In this document: piece by piece, positions 1 to 5,046 of the stretch | Position numbering within the stretch: position 1 is the first letter of the stretch | Layout of the letters: every line of letters begins with the position of its first letter | Notes under the pieces: generated by a model | Databases searched by the model: none | Told to the model about the DNA's origin: nothing | What the model saw: the letters and a program-made list of their open reading frames with translations, nothing else | Translations under genes and position numbers: made by a program | Source of the DNA: an uncultured Rhodobacterales bacterium | Lineage (GTDB): Bacteria; Pseudomonadota; Alphaproteobacteria; Rhodobacterales; Rhodobacteraceae | Length of the DNA: 5,860 bases | NCBI GenBank assembly: GCA_937901055.1 | Contig: CALCGO010000536.1 | Coordinates: 1-5,860, forward strand | Direction of reading: 5' to 3'

Positions 1-248
1 CGCTTGATTTGCTGGACGCGGAGCAGGATTTGTTGTCGGCCAGATCAAATCTGGCATCCGCGCAGCGGGATGAATATGTTGCGGCATTAAATTTGTTGTC
101 CTCGATGGGGCTACTGACCGTTGAAAATCTTGATCTAGGCATACCTGCCTATGATCCAGAGGTGAACTTCGATGCGGTGACCAGCAAGGCGGCGACGCCG
201 TTTTCGGGCGGCAACATCCTTGACGCAATCGGCGATCGTTGGAAGTAA
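1..248 (+). CDS. tolC: TolC-family outer-membrane efflux protein, C-terminal end (partial)
   Basis: This is the last part of a TolC-type outer-membrane channel, the trimeric exit duct of tripartite efflux pumps and type I secretion systems. The frame is open from the left edge (first full codon at 3) to TAA at 246-248, giving 81 residues; the 5' end lies outside the window. The segment LDLLDAEQDLLSARSNLASA followed by QRDEYVAALNLLSSMGLLTVE is the typical end of the second OEP repeat: a long periplasmic helix with regularly spaced Asp/Gln/Arg, then the short 'LLSSMGLLTVENL' segment. A weakly conserved tail ends in GDRWK. The periplasmic adaptor and inner-membrane pump are not visible, so the transported substrate is unknown. 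The TTG at position 9 is an internal Leu codon, not a start. Family assignment is secure; the symbol is used in the broad family sense. Confidence 0.88.
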   Translation, partial: LDLLDAEQDLLSARSNLASAQRDEYVAALNLLSSMGLLTVENLDLGIPAYDPEVNFDAVTSKAATPFSGGNILDAIGDRWK

Positions 249-252
249 GACG

Positions 253-269
253 GTTGACGCAATATCAAC
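253..269 (+). other. Weak inverted repeat after the tolC-like gene
   Basis: GTTGA (253-257) pairs with TCAAC (265-269) around a 7-base loop. Allowing one bulged G, the stem lengthens outward by ACG (250-252) with CGT (269-271). It starts four bases after the tolC-like stop codon. The stem is short and no run of T follows, so it is at best a weak attenuator and may be chance. Confidence 0.2.
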
Positions 270-283
270 GTCTCAGCTAATTT
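254..283 (+). promoter_or_regulatory. Possible weak promoter for the PopZ-like gene
   Basis: TTGACG at 254-259 is a good -35 match. TAATTT at 278-283 is a poor -10 match, with an 18-base spacer. It lies within the 62-base gap and would start transcription shortly before the GTG start at 311. The -35 box overlaps the weak inverted repeat, and the -10 match is low, so read-through from the tolC-like gene is equally likely. Confidence 0.2.
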
Positions 284-293
284 GTTTGCAAAC
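284..293. repeat. 10-base perfect palindrome GTTTGCAAAC
   Basis: GTTTGCAAAC is its own reverse complement and lies between the tolC-like and PopZ-like genes, 17 bases before the latter's start. It could be a small operator half-element. No second copy is seen nearby, and a 10-base palindrome can easily occur by chance. Confidence 0.2.
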
Positions 294-302
294 GACAGTT
301 GT

Positions 303-306
303 GAGG
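303..306 (+). promoter_or_regulatory. Ribosome binding site deciding a GTG start
   Basis: GAGG lies 4 bases before the GTG at 311. An in-frame TGA at 302-304 rules out any longer reading frame. Together these fix 311 as the start of the PopZ-like gene. Confidence 0.6.
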
Positions 307-310
307 ACGC

Positions 311-745
311 GTGGAAAAGCCGGAACAAGAAGACTTGAGCGACGTTTTGTCGGCCATTCGCAATATGGTCCGCAAAGAAACGCATGCGAAGTTTTCAGAG
401 ACTACGGTCCCACCAATTCAGTTGAAAAAGGTTGCGCCTGAACCTATTGAAAAGACGGCACGCCAAGCGAACTTGCCTGCAAAAATCTTGGTTCTGCACC
501 CTCATATGAAGGTGAAAACACCGAAGGCCGAAACGATTATTCTCGACGAAACCACACGCGTTCCACATGATACGCCCAACTCTGCCGGTGAAAGTTTTGC
601 CATTTCCAACCCCGTCATGGACGAAGGATTGCTGCGCGACTTGGTTCGCGAGGTAGTGCAAGAACAGCTTCGTGGAGAGCTCGGTAAGGAACTCATTGGT
701 GCTATTAAACGCGATATGGTGCAGTTGCTGGAAAAGAAATCTTAG
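311..745 (+). CDS. PopZ-like (DUF2497-type) small polar-organizing family protein
   Basis: A 144-residue protein starting at GTG. Its layout is that of the alphaproteobacterial PopZ/DUF2497 family: a short N-terminal helix DLSDVLSAIRNMVRKE (residues 8-23), which resembles the PopZ 'MEEILASIRRIISED' helix; a variable, proline-containing low-complexity linker (about 30-102); and charged C-terminal helices (about 103-142, with DEGLLRDLVREVVQEQL). In Caulobacter, PopZ forms a polar scaffold that anchors the chromosome origin and recruits cell-cycle proteins through its N-terminal helix. Rhodobacterales carry shorter, divergent relatives next to tolC, as here. No signal peptide or membrane segment is seen. 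The linker contains KILVLHPHMKV, resembling a 'LVLTPALRV'-like element I recall from Rhodobacterales homologues. The gene follows the tolC-like gene by 62 bases, and its stop overlaps that of the convergent SseB-family gene by 4 bases. Family call is fairly sure; polar function is inferred. Confidence 0.68.
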   Translation: MEKPEQEDLSDVLSAIRNMVRKETHAKFSETTVPPIQLKKVAPEPIEKTARQANLPAKILVLHPHMKVKTPKAETIILDETTRVPHDTPNSAGESFAISNPVMDEGLLRDLVREVVQEQLRGELGKELIGAIKRDMVQLLEKKS

Positions 746-1518
746 CGAAGTTTTGGCGGTTTTTGCGGATCCATCCCCGGCGCTAATGGTTTCAAAGCGG
801 CAGGGAAAACCAGGTCTGGTACGTCAAATTTTAGACCGACACTGATAAAGCCTTCGATATGGGCGGTGTTACCATCGAGGAACGTCACATCCAGTTGTCC
901 GGCCTCGATGCCACTAAAAACCAGGGCTTCGGAAATGGCTTCGGCGACTCCTTCTTGAGCCGGTGATGGCACGTCGATCATCGCCAACATGTGCCCCTTC
1001 TGCGAACCTTTATAGGTTACTCCCACCAAATACGCTGCCGTAACAACACCGGACATGTTCGCAAGCTTAGTGTCGAGGGCAGAGATCAGCGTCTCGGGCA
1101 ACCCTTTGGGTGGATGCAGTTCCTCCGGCATGGCCGTTGTTACCATAGACTTTGCACCCAAAACTTCGCTTAGCCAATCCACTGTCGCCGGTGGCATCAG
1201 CATACTTGAGGTGGCAACGCCTAAATTTAACCCCAACCCGATCCCTTCGCCGGCCAATGTTTTTGCGATACGACGACCAGACATAGCAACGAACGGTGTC
1301 GGTGTATCGACGAAATCAGCCAAGCGATCTTCGCGATCAAATATCAGCGCAAACGCGCCGTCGCTAGTTTCGAAAATCAGTGGACGGGCGCGATCACCGC
1401 TGGCTTCTTCCTCAAGGATCAAAAACAGTTCTGCATCGGCAAGGCGTTCATAGAAGCGCAAGCTTTGCGTTTCGTCGACTTCCATCAGGGTATGAGCTTG
1501 GTCTAGTGGAGTTTGCAT
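742..1518 (-). CDS. SseB-family protein
   Basis: A 258-residue soluble protein with no signal peptide or membrane helix. The N-terminal half (about residues 5-118) matches the SseB domain: TPLDQAHTLME, then RFYERLADAELFLILEE (21-37), RPLIFETSDGAFALIFD (45-61), TPFVAMSGRRIAKTLAG (74-90) and GLGLNLGVATSSMLMPP (94-110). The C-terminal part (about 140-235) looks like the second SseB-type domain, and the protein ends in GMDPQKPPKLR, a tail I associate with Rhodobacterales members. The molecular function of this family is not established; the name comes from E. coli SseB (enhanced serine sensitivity). I chose ATG at 1518 because it follows the antiporter stop codon by 8 bases, has AGG at a 7-base spacing, and gives the usual N-terminus. 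The frame stays open to 1602, but that would overlap the upstream gene. Last gene of the operon, so expression probably follows the antiporter genes. Its stop (744-742) overlaps that of the convergent PopZ-like gene. Confidence 0.82.
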   Translation of the reverse strand: MQTPLDQAHTLMEVDETQSLRFYERLADAELFLILEEEASGDRARPLIFETSDGAFALIFDREDRLADFVDTPTPFVAMSGRRIAKTLAGEGIGLGLNLGVATSSMLMPPATVDWLSEVLGAKSMVTTAMPEELHPPKGLPETLISALDTKLANMSGVVTAAYLVGVTYKGSQKGHMLAMIDVPSPAQEGVAEAISEALVFSGIEAGQLDVTFLDGNTAHIEGFISVGLKFDVPDLVFPAALKPLAPGMDPQKPPKLR

Positions 1519-1526
1519 GACGTAAC

Positions 1527-3224
1527 CTAACTGACGAAGTTTACTATCAGAGTGATGCCAAGCAAAATCGCGATCCACAACACCATCGAACCGGTTGGCC
1601 AAACCTGAGCCATACGGCCTTCGGGCCCATGAGAGTTATGCAGACGCGTGACAACGGCAGATATTCTGCGATGCCAGAAGGCGCCGTTAGCGGACCACAC
1701 CTTAGAAATTGTACGCGCCACGTTGCCGATGATGTTTGGAAGGAAATGACGATATGTCCAGTCGGTGTCCAAATTCACAGCGCGGATTTCGGGTGGATGG
1801 ATGCCAGTGCGCATCAAGAAGCCGAAGGCCAGTAAGGCAAAGAATAGCAATTGCAGCTGCCCAATCACGTGACCAGCAGTATAGGGATGAAATTCAACCT
1901 CGTAGGGTAGCAGGCTGTAGAGAAAGTCAGGCGATATACCAATATACATGGATATTGCCGCGGTTAATCCCATCGCCAGCAACATGTGGGTTGGAGCCTC
2001 TTTCGGGCGCAGGCCGCTGTCGTGGGCGAAAAAGGTAAAGAACGGAATTTTGATGCCGGAGTGTGACAGCACACCCGCACTGGCGAATATCAGTGCCGCC
2101 CAGACGAATGGATGGTTTCCGGCACCGGTTTCGTCGATGATTAATGATTTGGTAACAAAGCCCGAGAATAGCGGGAAGGCGGAAATCGAGGCCGCGCCGA
2201 CCAGACAGAATATCGCCGTTAGGGGCATCGTGCGATAGAGGCCGCCAAGTTCGGATGCTTTGGAGGTTCCCGTTCGATGCAGGACTGCGCCGACGCTCAT
2301 GAATAGTAAGGACTTGTAAAGGATGTGCGCAAAAGCGTGCGCGGCAGTTCCATTCAGCGCCATTTCGGTGCCAATCCCGATGCCAACGACCATGAACCCA
2401 AGTTGATTGTTCAGGCTATAGGCTAGAACGCGGCGCAGGTCGTTCTCGATTTCCGCGAAGAAGATTGGGAACAAGGTCATGATGGCGCCGATATAGATCA
2501 GGATCTCGGTTCCCGCGAAGCCACGGGCGAGTGCGTATATCGCTAGTTTTGTAGTAAAGGCTGACAGAATGACGGTGCCCGTTACCGTGGCGGCTGGATA
2601 ACTGTCTTGCAGCCAGTTGTGCAGAAGCGGGAAGGCGGCTTTGATGCCGAAAGACAGGAAAATTAACCAAGTTCCAAGCGATCCGAGGGTCATGTTTTCA
2701 AACGTGATAGTGCCTGTCTCGCGGTAAACCAGCGCAGCACCCGCTAGCAGAATAACGCCGGAGCTGATCTGGATGATCAAGTATCTCATACCTGTATTGT
2801 ATGACCCTTCGGTCCGGCGCGCCCAGATAAGGAAGACGGACGCAATTGCCGTGCCTTCCCAATAGAAAAACAGGGTAATCAGATCACCAGCGAAAACTGC
2901 ACCGATGGCGGCGCCGGCGTATAATAGCGCCGCGACCTGTTGGACGGTATCGCGCAAGTGCCATGCGTAAAGGTTGCTTAGGAATGCGGCGAGCGTGAAC
3001 ACCAAGGCGAAAACGCGCGAGAGTTTGTCGACGCGCATGAGGTCTAACGTGAATCCGAAAAACTCGACTTGATTGTGGATGCCCGCATCGAGGTTCCAGA
3101 CTTGATAGCCTGCGATTAGCGGGACCAGAAGCATAAACGAACCACGGGTAGGGCCTTTGGGCACTGCGAACACCAATATAGCGGCGGCGAAGAACAAGAA
3201 CGCGGTTGGGATTTGGTCAAACAT
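1527..3224 (-). CDS. NuoL/MrpA-D-type antiporter subunit ('Na+/H+ antiporter subunit D')
   Basis: A 565-residue polytopic inner-membrane protein of the Proton_antipo_M superfamily (complex I NuoL/M/N, Mrp A/D). It should move protons through a buried chain of charged residues, exchanging them for Na+ or K+ or driven by a partner complex. Visible key positions: helix-5 Glu123 in FFYWEGTAIAS, helix-7 Lys195 in FGIKAAFPLLHNWL, helix-8 Lys226 in AFTTKLAIYALAR, His296/His300 and helix-12 Lys304 in HAFAHILYKSLLF. Lys392 lies in SHSGIKIPFFTFF, a later-helix pattern typical of this subgroup. After LDTDWTYRH (485-493) comes a roughly 55-residue non-hydrophobic stretch and a final membrane helix (about 545-562), as in NuoL-like chains with a C-terminal extension. 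The ATG at 3224 overlaps the 114-residue gene by 8 bases, with AAGG 9 bases upstream. The frame extends to 3284, but those 20 residues lie inside the upstream gene and are not membrane-like. The ion exchanged cannot be told from sequence. Confidence 0.86.
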   Translation of the reverse strand: MFDQIPTAFLFFAAAILVFAVPKGPTRGSFMLLVPLIAGYQVWNLDAGIHNQVEFFGFTLDLMRVDKLSRVFALVFTLAAFLSNLYAWHLRDTVQQVAALLYAGAAIGAVFAGDLITLFFYWEGTAIASVFLIWARRTEGSYNTGMRYLIIQISSGVILLAGAALVYRETGTITFENMTLGSLGTWLIFLSFGIKAAFPLLHNWLQDSYPAATVTGTVILSAFTTKLAIYALARGFAGTEILIYIGAIMTLFPIFFAEIENDLRRVLAYSLNNQLGFMVVGIGIGTEMALNGTAAHAFAHILYKSLLFMSVGAVLHRTGTSKASELGGLYRTMPLTAIFCLVGAASISAFPLFSGFVTKSLIIDETGAGNHPFVWAALIFASAGVLSHSGIKIPFFTFFAHDSGLRPKEAPTHMLLAMGLTAAISMYIGISPDFLYSLLPYEVEFHPYTAGHVIGQLQLLFFALLAFGFLMRTGIHPPEIRAVNLDTDWTYRHFLPNIIGNVARTISKVWSANGAFWHRRISAVVTRLHNSHGPEGRMAQVWPTGSMVLWIAILLGITLIVNFVS

Positions 3225-3561
3225 CGTGATCAACCTTATCCAACTGCTCTTCTGGGTATTCTTCACGATCGACGGCTTTGTCACCGTAGTAATCCTCGGG
3301 TCGTTTAATGAGCACCCGCAACGTTTTGGCTATCAGGATTAGGCCAGTGAACGATATAAAGCCGTAAATTCCATAGAAGCCGGGGATGTCCTCGATATGG
3401 AAATGGCCGTGTTTATCATACGTGAAATCTGCCAGAAACAGTACGCCGCAAAGCACCGTTAACGCCCAGAAAATTTTGTTCGCGCTGCCGGGTTTGTCGA
3501 CCCACAACATCATACGACCCAAGAAGGGGTAGTTTTCGGGATTGTCGTTTTGCTTGCTCAT
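3217..3561 (-). CDS. Small two-helix membrane protein of unknown function in antiporter operon
   Basis: A 114-residue protein that I cannot assign to a named family with a known role. I see a hydrophilic N-terminus (1-28), a first membrane segment (about 29-46, IFWALTVLCGVLFLADF), a short loop with KHGHFHIEDIPGFYG (50-64), a second membrane segment (about 61-84), then RPEDYY (87-92) and a very acidic tail (93-114). The His/Phe/Glu loop plus 'GFYGIYGF' and 'EDYY' resemble small proteins I recall beside Mrp-like antiporter genes in other Proteobacteria, so it is probably a real conserved component rather than a chance frame. It has the best ribosome binding site in the window, lies 9 bases after one antiporter subunit and overlaps the next by 8, so it is likely made in step with them. 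Its helices and loop do not look like MrpB, C, E, F or G. An accessory or assembly role is inferred only. Confidence 0.85.
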   Translation of the reverse strand: MSKQNDNPENYPFLGRMMLWVDKPGSANKIFWALTVLCGVLFLADFTYDKHGHFHIEDIPGFYGIYGFISFTGLILIAKTLRVLIKRPEDYYGDKAVDREEYPEEQLDKVDHDV

Positions 3562-3563
3562 GA

Positions 3564-3573
3564 CCTCTCCTTA
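3564..3573 (-). promoter_or_regulatory. Strong ribosome binding site including the upstream stop codon
   Basis: Read on the minus strand, TAAGGAGAGG contains the TAA stop of the 489-residue antiporter gene fused to a near-perfect Shine-Dalgarno core (AAGGAG), 5 bases before the ATG at 3561. This points to efficient, coupled translation of the small membrane protein. Confidence 0.75.
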
Positions 3574-5040
3574 ATTCCCTGAAACGATCGGGGACAGGAA
3601 TTCTTGTAACGTGCCTGCGTAGAAAAACAGGATGATCGTTCCGAATGCTGTTAACGCAGGCGGAAGCCAGACCAGTAGCGGGGATTCAGATATCGTTGCC
3701 GGGCTGCCATCGGGTAGGGGTGAGAAGAACCCGCGCCCGACGATCGGCAGTAGGTAGGCCACGTTTAGCAACGAGCTGACCATGAGTACGCCGATCATGA
3801 TCCATTGTTGGGTGTCGGCAGCGCCAACAATCAGCAACCATTTGCTCCATGATCCACCCAAGGGGGGCAGGCCGATGATCGAAAGTGCACCAATGAAGAA
3901 AGCACCGTAGGTGATTGGCATGATCTTCCCGAGGCCGTTCATCTGGCTGATATTGGTTTTGTGGGTCGCAACGTAGATAGAACCTGCGGCCATAAATAAG
4001 GTGATTTTACCCATGGCGTGCATGGCAATATGCATACCGCCGCCAAGTGCGCCCATGGATGTTGCCAGCGCCATGCCAAGTGTGATGTACGAAAGCTGGC
4101 TTATAGTGGAATACGCAAGACGCGCTTTCAGGTTATCTTTGGTCATGGCGACGACGGAAGCTGCGATGATCGAATAGGCAGCCAGCCACATTAACCATTC
4201 TGACGCACCAGTTTCGGCCAAGAAGTCGATGCCGAATATGTAAATGCCGACTTTGAGCATAGTGAACACACCGGCCTTCACAACGGCTACGGCGTGCAAC
4301 AGGGCGCTAACTGGTGTTGGCGCGACCATCGCGGCGGGTAGCCACCGATGGAAAGGCATCAAGGCAGCTTTGCCGATGCCAAACGCGTATAATGCGAGCA
4401 GAACAGCGACGGCGGGGCCCGCGATATGGCCCTCAAGAATGCCACCTTTTGTGAAATCCAGCGTTCCGGTGATCGAATACGTCCAGATCACGGCCAGCAG
4501 TTGCAAACCGATGGAGGTACCAAGAAGGATCCCAAGGTATGTGCGCGCGCCGCGTATAGCCTCGGGCGTGCCTTTGTGGGCGACCAGCGGATAGGTGGAT
4601 AGCGTTAGTATTTCGTAAAACACGAACAGTGTGAACATGTTGGATGCAAACGCGATGCCCATCACCGCGGATATGGCGAGCGAAAAGCTGGCGAAGAAAC
4701 GGGCGTGGTTGTCTTCGTTATTGCCGCGCATGTAGCCGATGCCATAAAGGTGGGTGATGATCCACAGGCCGGATGCGACAATTGCGAATAGCAGGCCAAG
4801 GGGCTCGACATTAAAGGCTAGGTCAAGGCCGGGGAAGACTTCGAACATCACCAATGGTTCGGTCGTGCCGTTGCCCACGTTGGACAAAATCTTCAAGACC
4901 ATCACAAAGGTTGCGACGGCAGCAGTCAATGTCAATCCGTCGCGCAGATCAGGGCGGTTACGGAACACTAGGTTCGTTACCATTGCCCCCGCAGGGATCA
5001 GCATTGTTAGCAATATGGCTGTGTTAGTTTCCACGTTCAT
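3571..5040 (-). CDS. MrpD/NuoM-N-type proton-conducting antiporter subunit
   Basis: A 489-residue membrane protein, a usual length for MrpD/NuoM/NuoN-type subunits, with about 14 hydrophobic segments and a single Proton_antipo_M domain (about residues 130-430). Conserved ion-path residues are present: helix-5 Glu143 in LFVFYEILTLSTYPLV, helix-7 Lys224 in FGIGKAALMPFHRWLPAAM, helix-8 Lys255 in HAVAVVKAGVF, and helix-12 Lys345 in AMHAMGKITLFMAAG. The PFHRWLPAAMVAPTPVSALLH segment (229-249) is the broken-helix signature of the superfamily. It therefore looks catalytically complete. It starts 3 bases after the stop of the preceding antiporter gene. ATG at 5040 is taken by convention, but the only good Shine-Dalgarno (TAGGGA) abuts it and sits 6 bases from a GTG at 5034, which would remove two residues. 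NADH-dehydrogenase membership is unlikely given the neighbours, but the superfamily is shared, so sequence alone does not prove antiport. Confidence 0.87.
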   Translation of the reverse strand: MNVETNTAILLTMLIPAGAMVTNLVFRNRPDLRDGLTLTAAVATFVMVLKILSNVGNGTTEPLVMFEVFPGLDLAFNVEPLGLLFAIVASGLWIITHLYGIGYMRGNNEDNHARFFASFSLAISAVMGIAFASNMFTLFVFYEILTLSTYPLVAHKGTPEAIRGARTYLGILLGTSIGLQLLAVIWTYSITGTLDFTKGGILEGHIAGPAVAVLLALYAFGIGKAALMPFHRWLPAAMVAPTPVSALLHAVAVVKAGVFTMLKVGIYIFGIDFLAETGASEWLMWLAAYSIIAASVVAMTKDNLKARLAYSTISQLSYITLGMALATSMGALGGGMHIAMHAMGKITLFMAAGSIYVATHKTNISQMNGLGKIMPITYGAFFIGALSIIGLPPLGGSWSKWLLIVGAADTQQWIMIGVLMVSSLLNVAYLLPIVGRGFFSPLPDGSPATISESPLLVWLPPALTAFGTIILFFYAGTLQEFLSPIVSGN

Positions 5041-5046
5041 TCCCTA
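5032..5046 (-). promoter_or_regulatory. Stop/Shine-Dalgarno/start junction with two possible starts
   Basis: On the minus strand the order is TAG-GGA-ATG-AAC-GTG. The TAG ends the preceding antiporter gene, and TAGGGA doubles as a Shine-Dalgarno. It touches the ATG (5040-5038), too close for normal initiation, but is 6 bases from the GTG (5034-5032). Either the true start is the GTG, or ribosomes finishing the upstream gene restart at the ATG. Confidence 0.5.

Noticed and set aside
746..775. T-rich stretch GTTTTGGCGGTTTTTGCGG as a terminator for the PopZ-like gene
   Set aside because: No stem of complementary bases precedes the T runs; it is simply the 3' coding end of the SseB-family gene read on the other strand.
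1055..1453. 132-codon plus-strand open frame opposite the SseB-family gene
   Set aside because: It lies wholly antisense to a well-supported gene, has Ser/Pro/Arg-rich shadow-like composition and no recognisable domain or ribosome binding site.
1519..1602. Longer start for the SseB-family gene at 1602 (28 extra residues)
   Set aside because: The extra codons lie inside the end of the antiporter gene, do not resemble SseB N-termini, and the ATG at 1518 has a suitable AGG and the expected N-terminal sequence.
2416..2670. 84-codon minus-strand open frame in another frame of the NuoL-like gene
   Set aside because: Out-of-frame shadow rich in Arg/His/Ser inside a gene whose main frame shows all the family motifs.
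3225..3284. Longer start for the 565-residue antiporter gene at 3284
   Set aside because: The 20 added residues are polar and overlap the upstream gene by 68 bases in all; the ATG at 3224 gives a hydrophobic first helix at once and an 8-base coupling overlap.
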